Below, piece by piece: positions 6,901 to 15,901 of a DNA stretch of 30,722 bases; position 1 is the first letter of the stretch, and each line of letters begins with the position of its first letter. The stretch comes from an uncultured Lachnospiraceae bacterium (GTDB taxonomy: Bacteria; Bacillota; Clostridia; Lachnospirales; Lachnospiraceae). Below the pieces are notes generated by a model, which did no database searches, was not told the origin of the DNA, and worked only from the letters and a program-made list of their open reading frames with translations. Made by a program: the position numbers and the translations under genes. Location of the stretch: assembly GCA_910585895.1 (NCBI GenBank), contig CAJUHY010000019.1, positions 1-30,722 on the forward strand. Direction: 5' to 3'.

Positions 6901-9695
6901 ACTTAGAAAAAGCAAACAGCGTAAAGCTTGACGAGAAATATGTGTCGCAGATACAAAACGGCAGCTTCGATATTGAGACTATCACAGATGAGGGCTTGAA
7001 AAAACGTATCCGCGAATACAAGGAATGGTATGAAAAGGCCCTTGCCTGCAGGGATGCCGTCAGGGACCTGAAAAAGGAACAGGCAGAACTTGCACGCGAA
7101 CGCATAGAACTTACCATTACCAAATATGACAAACTCTCTGCCAAAGCACAGGCCAACAAGGACCGCTCCCAGGCCAATATAGAATACAAAGAGGCAAGGG
7201 GTTCTATGGCTTCCGCCAAAGACTACGCAAAGATAAATACTGCCAATGGAAAACAGATTTCCTATTACCGGTCAATAAATGCAGCACTCAGCAAATTACA
7301 AAAGACGGTTCCCAAAGGCTCCCAGGCGTGGAGGGAATATCAGGAAAAGATTGATGCCAACAATAAGTCGATTGTTGAACTAAAGAAGAACATCTTTGAG
7401 ACAGCCGCGGCAACAGCAGCCCTTGCCGGCAAGAAAGCAGAAAAAAAAGCTGCCAAAAAGGATTCCAGAAATGAGTTTCTCGACGCAAAGTTAGACAACC
7501 AAACAAATACCCATACGAAAAATGATATCATCAACTCCAAAATTCAAAACATAAGGAATAAAAAGAAATTCTACGATACAGCCGTCTCCGATGATAAGAA
7601 AAATATCAAAAAATCATCCCAAAAATTGAAGAATTTCAAGCAGACCTCCAAAAATAAAGAGCTGCTGAAAAAAATTAAGGCATGTGTAAAATCTAAGAAA
7701 AAAATAAGCTCTAATCTGCTTAGCGCCGCTGCAAAACTGAACGACAAAGGAAAACTGCTGGCAGCCTGTACCACTTACAACGCCCACAGAGATGCCCTGG
7801 AGCAGGATAGGGAAACGGCCAAACTGTTTGCACAGACTTCCCAGACGGAAATTGCCGATTTGGTACTTGAAAAATTCTCCAATGACTCTGAAAAATGGGA
7901 TAACACGCTCTACAAAAATACCCAGAAAGAGACAGAACTCAATAGCCAGATAGGTATAAATGAATCCAGCGGCAAGAAGAAAGATAACCTGAACATATAT
8001 CAATCCCTGGTTGCTAACGAAATGAACAAAAAAGAAAATCTCATCAAGAAACGGCAGGAACTCCAGAAGCGTCTCAACAAAGCCGTTGCTGCCGGAAACA
8101 TAAAAGAAGGTTCTTCCCAGTGGCTGCAGATGACCCAGGAAATTGACAACGTGACTAATTCCATCAACGAGGCAGCTCAGTCCATCATCAATTACAACAA
8201 AGCATACCACAGCCTGCAATGGGATTTGTTTGATGATGCCATGGAAACGATGGAGCGCATCAATACAGAAGCAGACTATTACATTGACATGATGGCTAAC
8301 GAGGAACTGGTGGATAAAGACACCAGCAGCCTCACGGAATATGGAAAAGCCACGTTAAAGCTCCACCAGAATAATTACCAGGCTTACCTTGCCCAGGCAG
8401 AAGAATACAAGAAACAGTATGCCAAGATTATGGACCAAATACGCAAAGGCGAACTGGACGGCGCAGACCCCGACGTAATTGCTCGAAAGCGTGAACTCGA
8501 AGATAAAATACATGAAAAAAATCTCGCTGCAAATCAGTCATTCCAAGAACAAAAGGAGCTTGTAAAAGATTTATACGACATGCAGCTGGAAAAAGTCAGC
8601 AGCCTAATCTCCAAATATAAAGAGCTCATGAGCACGGAAAAAGACGCCTACGAATACCAGCGCACGATTGAGCAAAAAGTAAAGGACCTCGCTTCCCTGC
8701 AAAAGCGCATGGACGCATATTCCACAAACGATGACACGGAAGAAAACCGCGCCCGGATACAGAAAATCAAGCTGGAGCTTGCCGAGGCACAACAGGACTT
8801 AAAAGACACCCAGTATGATAAATACCTGTCAGACACAGAAAACATGCTGGAGGAGATGTATGATGACATGGAATCCTTCTTCGATGAGAAATTAGACGAC
8901 ACAAATTTTATTCTGGAAAACCTTACAGAACTGCTTGGCACAGACAATGAATCAATTATCAATACTTTGAAATCAATTGATGAGGGACTTAGTTCCACGC
9001 TGGAAGAACTACTCAGGGGAGTACAGACAAATTCCCAATTTGGCGCTGTAACAACTACAGAGACAACTCCTGCTCCACCCACGCAAAACACAAATCAGAA
9101 GAAAACGGAAACGCCGGCGGCAAAAAAGAACTCAACAAAGAATAAAAATTCCTCCAAGGACAAAAAGACTGTTAAAAAAAAGAATTCTTCCAAGGACAAG
9201 AAAACTTCTCAGAGCAAAAATACTTCCAAAAACAAAAAAACAGAACGTTTCACGAAGGAGGTTGTCTTTGACTCTGCCCCCACAAAAGATGCCCCGAAGA
9301 AATCGGAAATAACTGTCCCGGAAAGCCTACCTTCACGCAGAAATTTATCGGAAAGCCAGCTTAAGGAAAACCTGCTAAACAAAGCTGTTATTAGTTCAGA
9401 CAATCCCCTACTGAAATTAGATCCGACTACCTTATTCCAGGAAGCATATCTTACCCCGGTACAAAATCCCCTTCCTCAAACATTGCCCACCCAAACGAGC
9501 AGCATGGGAATACAGAATATCAACATTGACCTGGGCGGCATCACCATGCATGGGGTAAACGACCCGAAAACCTTTGGAAGACAGCTGCGCGAGGAAATCT
9601 GTCAAAACGGACAGACCACAAGATGCCTCACAGAAGCTGTCATCTCTAACGCGATGGGAAATGGCGTCGGAAATGCCCGATTTTATCAGCATTAA
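3885..9695 (+). CDS. Phage tail tape-measure protein, central and carboxyl portion
   Basis: The same frame is open further left, but residues before the ATG at 3885 are the mirror of the antisense zinc-ribbon gene, so tape-measure sequence is taken from here (1936 aa). No ribosome site precedes this ATG. The protein is mostly long charged helices, with a hydrophobic patch (MALNMAIAFAVSKAIEGIDYL) near the start that matches copy A, and very Lys/Glu/Gln-rich coiled-coil regions from about residue 950. A Lys-Ser-rich low-complexity linker (roughly residues 1740-1800) follows, then a conserved-looking end (NINIDLGGITMHGVNDPKTF...GNARFYQH) typical of Clostridial tape measures. It probably forms the tail-length ruler with the amino-terminal part at 1809. 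That 5.8 kb stays open with no frameshift argues the sequence is still under selection or was split recently. Translation initiation is unexplained. Confidence 0.8.
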   Translation: MIFKTIERSNGNIGFGNNFSTIKGFFSRQNKLSDTDTAAIIAYNNEFNRLSEIVRRNGASVSNYTIAQRAANKTMRNASEEARNMVKNANNNVVAFNDMTKSSKAAALGMNALVTASNMALNMAIAFAVSKAIEGIDYLIHFEERQQEAFENAKAAVEESAGAIRDIKSGMSDTSSKASELSLEFAKLVQGVDPFTNENKGLSTESYERFLEVNSQLSELFPSLTKNYDENGNAILGLSGDVDTVTASIAKLVEQQNNLAKAEIREQLGAYVEGSDGNEGIFQVLSGQKREISDAKDNLEKLKKTYNDIMNMQGRKVISGKSNELNDYLDFVENNLGQKARKSLEKATTAEHHGQGIDSYTIDFSKLELSETDKSNISDSYDNFYHDMQTNLSIKQSELKAKNQEMSEMMMTWVGDLDLYKDSDARFQKVIESMVGDLQWSELGIEDGDIGAAKQLIQSLVLSPLSAACEKPDTMSMLMKSINNLFTLDFSQMSYKDANKKINDLLTPVMEAINKNIPDKQQKKSLADMYSLFNLEEYSKTNSRMNWNLANISPRGSYDYYKLTNYTQAFTKEQTEKWLSATNGATNANDAISRYKKSINTPSSSFTEVWASLDTTEDESLKTLKEDLLSLAQAGQLTIESFNDTNGSDNFLANLGIEPDSTREIKGVLEQVNELVSSTDQLASMEKGISGLTGNLYAKQQDPGSAIGAETFTGMDSGLKAQTAEWNNYVNVLGSASSSLSEVQAATNKLANAYISSNNFLANLTETNKGYYISQLDAMGIDNAEEFVQQKLTEKYQIQDLSLKALALTKDGVNVHSRLAVYNLLEEANATDQVKYAILDCIVQEQIFSENSGLGVQEKITQLQLLIDHFYGAADAAAFANAVTVGNDGTGKGGAQNHYETLTPEQAYDNTKKKNKDNYQTSAQIRTLPRSGRGSSGGSTPQKTQTPETFNFIETAITRIKSRIDEAKNAAKEAFQSFKDRGKSYANAISEIAKQIDTQNKAEEKYLEKANSVKLDEKYVSQIQNGSFDIETITDEGLKKRIREYKEWYEKALACRDAVRDLKKEQAELARERIELTITKYDKLSAKAQANKDRSQANIEYKEARGSMASAKDYAKINTANGKQISYYRSINAALSKLQKTVPKGSQAWREYQEKIDANNKSIVELKKNIFETAAATAALAGKKAEKKAAKKDSRNEFLDAKLDNQTNTHTKNDIINSKIQNIRNKKKFYDTAVSDDKKNIKKSSQKLKNFKQTSKNKELLKKIKACVKSKKKISSNLLSAAAKLNDKGKLLAACTTYNAHRDALEQDRETAKLFAQTSQTEIADLVLEKFSNDSEKWDNTLYKNTQKETELNSQIGINESSGKKKDNLNIYQSLVANEMNKKENLIKKRQELQKRLNKAVAAGNIKEGSSQWLQMTQEIDNVTNSINEAAQSIINYNKAYHSLQWDLFDDAMETMERINTEADYYIDMMANEELVDKDTSSLTEYGKATLKLHQNNYQAYLAQAEEYKKQYAKIMDQIRKGELDGADPDVIARKRELEDKIHEKNLAANQSFQEQKELVKDLYDMQLEKVSSLISKYKELMSTEKDAYEYQRTIEQKVKDLASLQKRMDAYSTNDDTEENRARIQKIKLELAEAQQDLKDTQYDKYLSDTENMLEEMYDDMESFFDEKLDDTNFILENLTELLGTDNESIINTLKSIDEGLSSTLEELLRGVQTNSQFGAVTTTETTPAPPTQNTNQKKTETPAAKKNSTKNKNSSKDKKTVKKKNSSKDKKTSQSKNTSKNKKTERFTKEVVFDSAPTKDAPKKSEITVPESLPSRRNLSESQLKENLLNKAVISSDNPLLKLDPTTLFQEAYLTPVQNPLPQTLPTQTSSMGIQNINIDLGGITMHGVNDPKTFGRQLREEICQNGQTTRCLTEAVISNAMGNGVGNARFYQH

Positions 9696-9732
9696 TTACG
9701 CAAAATAATTAAACCTGCAGAAAAACATCATC

Positions 9733-9831
9733 TTTCGGAAATTGCCTATCTATTTGTGCTCTGGCATCAGGGTACAATTTTACGTTGTATAGGACAGGGC
9801 GCACTGCAAAAATTACCGCAGCCGCCCTGCC
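9733..9831 (+). repeat. R2: structured leader repeat before the assembly/tip/fibre operon
   Basis: The core reads TTTCGGAAAT (9733-9742). The hairpin TTGTGCTCTG (9754-9763) against CAGGGTACAA (9768-9777) pairs fully only if two G-U wobbles are allowed. GTTGTATAGGA follows. The second stem is GG(A)CAGGGCG (9792-9801) against CGCCCTGCC (9823-9831), with an inner CTGC/GCAG. The distance from CGGAAAT to the second stem is 56 nt, the same as in the other three copies. It sits between the tape-measure stop and the next gene. Confidence 0.75.
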
Positions 9832-9887
9832 TTGCTGCAGGTCTGCAGATACTCTATATTCTTTGTTGCAAAAACAGAAAGTTGGTG

Positions 9888-10658
9888 ATGGATTTGGAAA
9901 ATGATGAACTAAAATTATACCGCGGGCAGGATTTTGCCGTTTCCAGGCATATTACAATCCACCAGCCTTCCCTGGATGAGATATGCACCTATGGGGAACG
10001 CGATTATTACTCCTTGCTGTATCATTTGACAGCAACTCCGCAGTCCATGAAATGGCAGCTTTGGGATATCGGCCTCGACTATACGAAAATTACGCCGTTT
10101 GAACTGTTTTATGGATTTCTGTACAATTTCTACCCGCAGGAAAAAACTTCTATCCTGTTCGGGGATCTGGATTTTAAAAAATTTGAACCTGTGCAGCGCA
10201 AGGAAGACGAATCTCCACTGCTGCTGCAGGTTAAGAAAAAAAACTTTTCCGGTGACATCCGGGAAGAAGAAATCGTAATTGACGAGTTTACTTACCATGT
10301 AATTACAGATTATCTGCGCAAAGCACATTTTATCCATAAAGACGAGAAAGTCCCCGCAAATGAATCCACAAAAATGATTCTCATAGAAGACGCAAGGGAA
10401 GATTACCTGCGAAACAAAGACAAAGAATACCATTCTGCTTTAAAAAACATGGTATCTGCAATGGTCAACAGCGCGGGGTTCAAATACAACCACTCGCAAA
10501 TATGGGATATGAAAATTAACGCGTTTATGGATTCAGTCAAACGAATTTCCAAAATAAAAAACGCAGAACTTCTGCTGCAGAGCGGTTACTCTGGATTCGG
10601 GGTGAACCTCAAAGAAATATCACAAAAACAATTAGACTGGTTTGGAGAACTTGACTAA
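9888..10658 (+). CDS. Tail-cluster protein of unknown function, possible tail-assembly chaperone
   Basis: I start it at the ATG at 9888 (256 aa); the frame is open earlier but that part is R2. There is no clear ribosome site. The protein is soluble-looking, with a mixed first half (DYYSLLYHLTATPQSMKWQLWDIGLDYTKI in pieces) rich in aromatic residues and a helical second half (EDAREDYLRNKDKEYHSALKNMVSAMVNSAG, again in pieces). It ends in GFGVNLKEISQKQLDWFGELD-like sequence. I do not recognise a named domain. Proteins of this size and style often sit between the tail tube and tape-measure genes and act as assembly chaperones, so that role is an inference from context only. It is first in the R2-led operon, 28 nt ahead of the tail-tip gene. 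Confidence 0.6.
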   Translation: MDLENDELKLYRGQDFAVSRHITIHQPSLDEICTYGERDYYSLLYHLTATPQSMKWQLWDIGLDYTKITPFELFYGFLYNFYPQEKTSILFGDLDFKKFEPVQRKEDESPLLLQVKKKNFSGDIREEEIVIDEFTYHVITDYLRKAHFIHKDEKVPANESTKMILIEDAREDYLRNKDKEYHSALKNMVSAMVNSAGFKYNHSQIWDMKINAFMDSVKRISKIKNAELLLQSGYSGFGVNLKEISQKQLDWFGELD

Positions 10659-10686
10659 CAAATTCTCCTACAAGAAAGGAATCATT

Positions 10687-13600
10687 ATGGCAGAAAAAAT
10701 TTACAAAAACAACCTCAATATCAAAATACCTACCGTGGTCATAAAACGCCGGACCTATGAAAACATTGGTTATGTAGCTGTTTCCGGCATGGTCTACACC
10801 AAACATTTTAATGCGGCCAATGAATTATCATTTACAGTACATGCACAAGACACAGACAGCGACGTCTGGGACAAAATCAACGATTACAATATCGTCTACC
10901 TTCCTGAATATGAGGAATATTTTGACATGCAGATTGAAAAAAGCGAAGAGCAGGATGTAGTCAAGAACGTTTCCTGCCATTCCCTCTGCGAATCGGAATT
11001 GTCCCAGGTAAACCTCTACGACATTGAAATCAATACGGAGGCGGACATTGCCCGGGACGACTACAACCCAGAATATCCCACAGTTTTTTACCGCGATTCT
11101 CCACAATCGGCTTCCCTTTTGCACCGCATTCTCGATAAAGCAGGCCACTACTCCATCGGCCATGTGGATGAGCATTTAAAAGAATTGACTGCCTGGTATG
11201 AATTTTCCCTGTCTGGCACAACCGTTTACGATGCGCTTATGGGGGAAATTGCCAAACAGTACAACTGCCTGTTCACATTTGACGCGGCAACCAGGACCGT
11301 CAATGCCTACGACCTCTGCAATAAATGCCAAAAATGCGGATATCGGGGCGAATTTACTGATGTCTGCCCGGAATGCGGGAGTAAAGACTTTGACGGAGCT
11401 TACGGCAAAGACACATCCATCTATATTTCCAGAGACAACCTTGCCAAATCCGCTGCCATCAAGAGCAATAAGGATTCCCTCAAGAACTGCTTTCATGTAG
11501 AGGGCGGGGACGACGTCATCACCGACGCCATCACGAACCTTAACCCTGATGGGACCAACTACCTCTATTATTTCTCTCCGGAGGCAAAAAGAGAGATGCC
11601 CGCTGATTTAGTACAAAAACTGGAGGACTACAATAAAGCCTATACGGCCACATACCACAGCAAACTTTTTCCCATGCCGGACTTATCAAACTACAATGGT
11701 ATCATCAGCAATATCAACCGCATTTTCGGTAAACAAGATTCCACAGGCACTGCCACGGATAAATACCATACCATAGAAACGACTGTGGAGAATGGGCGAA
11801 ATTGCGTACAGGGGTACAAGAACATCATAAAATACCTCTATGAAAATACCGACCTGCAATACTTCCTGCAATCTTCCATGTTCCCCACGATTATCACGGA
11901 ACAGGAGACTTTAGAAGACACGCTCGCACATTTGACTGTCGAAAATTTAAGCCCTGTCAGCGTTGCCAATGCGAACACTGCCGTCTTGTCATCTATCGAC
12001 CGCGCAGTGGAAAATTACTGCCGTGTATATGTTAACACCGCATTATATAAAATTTCCACAAAAAATACCTCTCTTACGACCCAAAATGGTGTCAAAAAAT
12101 GGCAGGGTACCATCTTGCTTACAGAAATTGCCGACAAGCAGCACAGCGGCCAGACAACACTCTCTATTTCTATTAATTCTGACCTTGAGAACTTCCTCAA
12201 CCAGAAATTGGAGAAAGAACTGGCGAAAGCAGACAAATATGCCAAGCCCATTACTGACATGAGTTTGACGGAATCAGAATTCGCCGCAAAACTAAAACTC
12301 TATAATATAGACTATCTGGGCGGCATACAAACAGCATTCCAAAGCTGCCTGGCAATCATAGATAACGTGCATTCTGAAAATGATGAGTCTGCCATGAGCA
12401 CAGAATTATACAACAAATTTTACCAACAATACCGTAGCCGTATCGACTATACTGCTGCTGAAATAGCCGCCAAAACCCGACAGCTTAGCGCTGCCCAAAA
12501 TATTTATGAGCATTTGAAATCAGTTAAGGAAGCGGAACGAAAGAACTTAGACCTGAAGACATCCCTTGGCAGCTTATGGGTCACATTTTGCTCCTACCGA
12601 CGCGAAGATAATTACAAAAACGACAACTATGTCAGCAGCAACCTCACAGATTCCGAGATTATTACTAAGACGGAAGAATTGCTTACGGCAGCTAAAAAAG
12701 AATTAATAAAAGCCGGGAACATGCAGTTTGAGGTGAGCGCAGACATCAACAACCTGCTCATCTTACCTGAATTCGCTGATTTTGCCCGGGATTTTCAGGT
12801 AGGAAACTGGATACATCTGATGGTAGATGATACGATTTACCAGCTAAGGCTGCTCTCCTATCAGGTTACCTTTGATGATTCTGCTTCCATCAACGTAGAA
12901 TTTTCAACGCTGACAAAGACTTCCCAGGGGGTTTCCGACTTGCAGTCCGTCCTCAGCGCCGCAGGTTCGCTCTCCTCCTCCTATACTTCCTTCAAGCAGC
13001 AGATGCAGCACACAATTGCCACTTCCGCACAGATAAAGGACTGGGTAAAAAATGGTCTTGATGCCACAAAAACGAAACTGGTCAACGACTCCCTGACACA
13101 GGAGATTGTCATTGATACAAACGGCATACTCTGTCGTGCCTTTGACGATATCGCAGATGGATATGACAGCCATCAGCTGAAAATTAACCGCAATGCACTC
13201 TTCCTTACCAGTGATAACTGGCAGACTATTCACAGCGCAATTGGCAAGTATTATTACGTTGACCCTGAGACCCGCAAGGAAATGACTGGCTACGGCGTAA
13301 TCGCAGACTCGATTGTCGGAAGATTTATCCTTGGGGAAAACCTCGGCATTTACAACGAGAACAGCTCGCTCAAATTTGATTATAATGGGCTTGCCATAAC
13401 CAACAACAAGAATACCGTGACCATCAATCCCAACAATTCCAGGCTCTTTAAAATTTCCAAACGCAATGCCGAGACTGCAGAAAATGAAGACATTTTTTAT
13501 TGCGACAGGGATGGAAACCTGCACTTAACTGGAACTGTCGAGGCTACCGATGGGACTTTCCATGGCAAGGTCTATGCCACCGATGGCGAATTTACCGGCA

Positions 13601-14655
13601 CAGTCCATGCTACCGATGGCGAGTTCAACGGCACGGTTCATGCCACTGATGGTGAGTTCAGCGGCATTGTCCACGCTACCGGCGGTGAATTCACCGGCAA
13701 GGTCCACGCCACCAGCGGCTCTTTTACTGGTACAATCCATGCCACGGATGGTTCTTTTAGGGGAGAACTCATGGCAGAAAGAGGTACCATTGGAGGATTC
13801 ACCATCAGTGAATCGGCATTATCTAACGGCCTCACCAGTTTGAATGGAACAAATGGACATGGAATTTATCTGGGAACAGATGGATTTCGTTTTAATAGTG
13901 CCCTCTCCCATGGATATACCCTCATTAAAGATGGCGAAATCTCTTCGTATGGATTGGGTTCAGTCGCCTCTATGTTAAACGGCTTTTTTCGTTGCTGCAA
14001 TACTACCAGCCTTGACGGCGAAGGTACATATACTGGCTTCTTCTTGGAAGACCAAGCTGCCAATAATTCCATATCCATAACAACGGATGGGATATCCATC
14101 TGCAACAATAAGCATGAAGTCATTCGCTTTGGCATAGACGGCAGCATAGTGGGAAACAAATTTCTTAGTTTAGATTATAGGTCATTATTGGAGTATAAAA
14201 ACAAAATTTTATTTGTCGGCGACAAGCTTTGCGATGCTTTAGTCCTCCGGGGACAAGCCATCACATTACATTCTGCTTCTGGGGCAGGCGTTGTCTCAGA
14301 CGAACGTCTGAAGAATTCTTTCAAATCATTAGATGAGTTCGACGACGTATTTCTGGATTTAAACCCATGTGCCTTCAAGTTCAACAATGGGACTTCCGGC
14401 AGATTCCACTTCGGGTTTGGCGCAAAGCAAATTAGAGACTGTTTCCTCTCCCACGGATTCACCACCAGGGATTTCGGAGGATTTGTTCAGATGGCTGACT
14501 GCCCGGACGATGAAGATTACTGCGGCTGCACCGACCCCATGGGACTCATTTACACTGAATTCATTTCCTGGAATACGCATATGATTCAAAAACTTTATCA
14601 GGAAAACGCAGCTTTAAAACAACGCATGACACAGTTAGAAATGACGATGGCTTAA
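10687..14655 (+). CDS. Large tail-tip / fibre protein with zinc ribbon, beta-repeat stalk and S74 chaperone end
   Basis: The ATG at 10687 follows AAGAAAGGA (1322 aa); an upstream TTG in frame has no ribosome site. The first ~400 residues resemble the Gp18/prophage-endopeptidase tail family that forms the tail hub and tip. They include a zinc ribbon, C211, C214, C217, C227, C230, of a kind common in gut-Clostridia tail proteins. A long middle part follows (including FCSYRREDNYKNDNY, shared with the 20914 gene), then seven 11-residue repeats of the type ATDGEFTGTVH (residues 953-1029), which probably form a beta-helical stalk. The end is an S74-type intramolecular chaperone, VVSDERLKNSF, with the Ser1204-Lys1209 pair expected for self-cleavage, and a final coiled coil. 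This is probably the receptor-binding or host-range determinant together with the 15902 gene. Confidence 0.85.
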   Translation: MAEKIYKNNLNIKIPTVVIKRRTYENIGYVAVSGMVYTKHFNAANELSFTVHAQDTDSDVWDKINDYNIVYLPEYEEYFDMQIEKSEEQDVVKNVSCHSLCESELSQVNLYDIEINTEADIARDDYNPEYPTVFYRDSPQSASLLHRILDKAGHYSIGHVDEHLKELTAWYEFSLSGTTVYDALMGEIAKQYNCLFTFDAATRTVNAYDLCNKCQKCGYRGEFTDVCPECGSKDFDGAYGKDTSIYISRDNLAKSAAIKSNKDSLKNCFHVEGGDDVITDAITNLNPDGTNYLYYFSPEAKREMPADLVQKLEDYNKAYTATYHSKLFPMPDLSNYNGIISNINRIFGKQDSTGTATDKYHTIETTVENGRNCVQGYKNIIKYLYENTDLQYFLQSSMFPTIITEQETLEDTLAHLTVENLSPVSVANANTAVLSSIDRAVENYCRVYVNTALYKISTKNTSLTTQNGVKKWQGTILLTEIADKQHSGQTTLSISINSDLENFLNQKLEKELAKADKYAKPITDMSLTESEFAAKLKLYNIDYLGGIQTAFQSCLAIIDNVHSENDESAMSTELYNKFYQQYRSRIDYTAAEIAAKTRQLSAAQNIYEHLKSVKEAERKNLDLKTSLGSLWVTFCSYRREDNYKNDNYVSSNLTDSEIITKTEELLTAAKKELIKAGNMQFEVSADINNLLILPEFADFARDFQVGNWIHLMVDDTIYQLRLLSYQVTFDDSASINVEFSTLTKTSQGVSDLQSVLSAAGSLSSSYTSFKQQMQHTIATSAQIKDWVKNGLDATKTKLVNDSLTQEIVIDTNGILCRAFDDIADGYDSHQLKINRNALFLTSDNWQTIHSAIGKYYYVDPETRKEMTGYGVIADSIVGRFILGENLGIYNENSSLKFDYNGLAITNNKNTVTINPNNSRLFKISKRNAETAENEDIFYCDRDGNLHLTGTVEATDGTFHGKVYATDGEFTGTVHATDGEFNGTVHATDGEFSGIVHATGGEFTGKVHATSGSFTGTIHATDGSFRGELMAERGTIGGFTISESALSNGLTSLNGTNGHGIYLGTDGFRFNSALSHGYTLIKDGEISSYGLGSVASMLNGFFRCCNTTSLDGEGTYTGFFLEDQAANNSISITTDGISICNNKHEVIRFGIDGSIVGNKFLSLDYRSLLEYKNKILFVGDKLCDALVLRGQAITLHSASGAGVVSDERLKNSFKSLDEFDDVFLDLNPCAFKFNNGTSGRFHFGFGAKQIRDCFLSHGFTTRDFGGFVQMADCPDDEDYCGCTDPMGLIYTEFISWNTHMIQKLYQENAALKQRMTQLEMTMA
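13543..13773 (+). repeat. Seven 33-bp tandem repeats in the tail-tip gene
   Basis: Each unit encodes ATDGxFxGxVH. The DNA units are similar (GCYACCGATGGCGARTTYA core) but not identical, with the most divergence in the last two. Whole-unit gain or loss would keep the frame and change stalk length. Confidence 0.85.
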
Positions 14656-14685
14656 TGCCATCTATTTTATTTAGGAGGAAAAAAT

Positions 14686-15060
14686 ATGAAGCTAAAAGCA
14701 ATTGATATTTTAAATATCTACCATTCACTGGAAAAAATGTCTGACCTGGAATTAGACTTAAGTCCGGCATGTACAATTGCCAAAAATCTAAAAGAACTTG
14801 CAGTGGCGAAAGAAGTGATTGAAAACAAACGAAATAAACTTATCACAGAATACGCCAAAAAGAATGAGGACGGAACAATCTGCCAATTAGAAAATGGCAG
14901 CATAGAGATTCAGCAGCCGGAAACCTTCTCCGCCAAACTGGACGAACTCCTGTCCTCTGAAACAGAAACAAACCTTATAAAAATACAAAAAGAAACACTC
15001 AGCGAAATTAAGGTTTCAGCCAAAACTCTGCTTCCGCTGATGACTATTATGGAGGATTAA
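14686..15060 (+). CDS. DUF1617-like small phage protein
   Basis: 124 residues, ATG behind TTAGGAGGAAAAAAT. It is helical, with MKLKAIDILNIYHSLEKM at the start, a central helix with KLITEYAKKNEDG, and a short acidic end. Length, layout and position between tail-tip and fibre genes fit the DUF1617 group of Firmicutes phage proteins, whose role is unknown; I assign it by resemblance only. Its last codons (ATGGAGGATTAA) supply the ribosome site of the next gene, which starts 3 nt after the stop, so the two are probably translationally coupled. Confidence 0.6.
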   Translation: MKLKAIDILNIYHSLEKMSDLELDLSPACTIAKNLKELAVAKEVIENKRNKLITEYAKKNEDGTICQLENGSIEIQQPETFSAKLDELLSSETETNLIKIQKETLSEIKVSAKTLLPLMTIMED

Positions 15061-15063
15061 ACT

Positions 15064-15888
15064 ATGTATGCAACAGATTTTGAATATGACCAGAAAAGGC
15101 TGTCGGAATTCCATATGATGGTCTGCCATTTCGATGGCGCTTCAGGTACCGAGTCCATGTCTTCCGGGGCAGATATCACCTATCATCAGGAACGGGCGGG
15201 CGGCTCTGATATTTTCAGCCTGTACGCTTCCACTTACGACAGCCCTTACACTTCCACTTTCCAGATTTGCAAAAATCCCTGCACACTGGGAAATACCGAA
15301 GATATGTACTTATCTCCGGCTGAAATATCTGTCATCCAACGGTGGCTCTGCCGTAAATCATTCCATCCGTTCAAGATTGAGCAGGATGGTTACCGGGACG
15401 TTTATTGGAACGCTGTGTTTACCGCCAAGCAAATAAATCTCAATGGGAAAATTGCCGGCCTGGAATTAACCATGTATACGGACTCCCCCTACGCGTACCG
15501 CGATGAGGTTGTTCATTCGTTCCATTTCGAGCCTATAGGTTCTGGCATACCAAAATCCCGGGAAAAATATTTCTATAATATTTCCGATGTGGAAGGCTAT
15601 CTCTATCCCAATATGGAAATTACCCTGCGCCAGACCGGAGACCTCATCCTGTCCTTAAACGGCAGAAAAACAAACATAAGAAACTGCCGTGCTGAGGAAA
15701 TAATCACCATCAAAGGCAAAGAACACATTATTTCCACCTCTGACACTACACATAATATTGCCAAAGATTTTGACTACATCTTCCCCAGAATGGAACGAAT
15801 CTTTGGCGAAAATAAGAACTGTATCACTGCCAACCTGGCGTGCACCATATCACTCAAATACTCTCCTATCGTATTGATAGGATTATAA
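15064..15888 (+). CDS. Distal tail (Dit-like) protein
   Basis: 274 residues. The start MYATDFEYDQKRLSEFHMMV and the following beta-rich region with a DIFSLYASTYDSPYTS motif are typical of the Dit / phage tail component family, which forms the ring joining tail tube and tip. A second beta-rich part from about residue 170 resembles the galectin-like carboxyl domain of Dit proteins. Dit normally precedes the tip gene; here it follows it. It is coupled to the upstream DUF1617-like gene and lies 13 nt ahead of the fibre gene. Confidence 0.7.
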   Translation: MYATDFEYDQKRLSEFHMMVCHFDGASGTESMSSGADITYHQERAGGSDIFSLYASTYDSPYTSTFQICKNPCTLGNTEDMYLSPAEISVIQRWLCRKSFHPFKIEQDGYRDVYWNAVFTAKQINLNGKIAGLELTMYTDSPYAYRDEVVHSFHFEPIGSGIPKSREKYFYNISDVEGYLYPNMEITLRQTGDLILSLNGRKTNIRNCRAEEIITIKGKEHIISTSDTTHNIAKDFDYIFPRMERIFGENKNCITANLACTISLKYSPIVLIGL

Positions 15889-15901
15889 GAAAGGAGACAT
15901 T

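Noticed and set aside
9733..9831. R elements as integron attC-type cassette sites
   Set aside because: They lack the RYYYAAC/GTTRRRY end motifs, are followed by multi-gene operons, and no integrase is seen. A recombination role by homology remains possible.
13543..13773. Diversity-generating retroelement variable repeat
   Set aside because: No reverse transcriptase, no template repeat and no adenine-biased differences are visible in the window.
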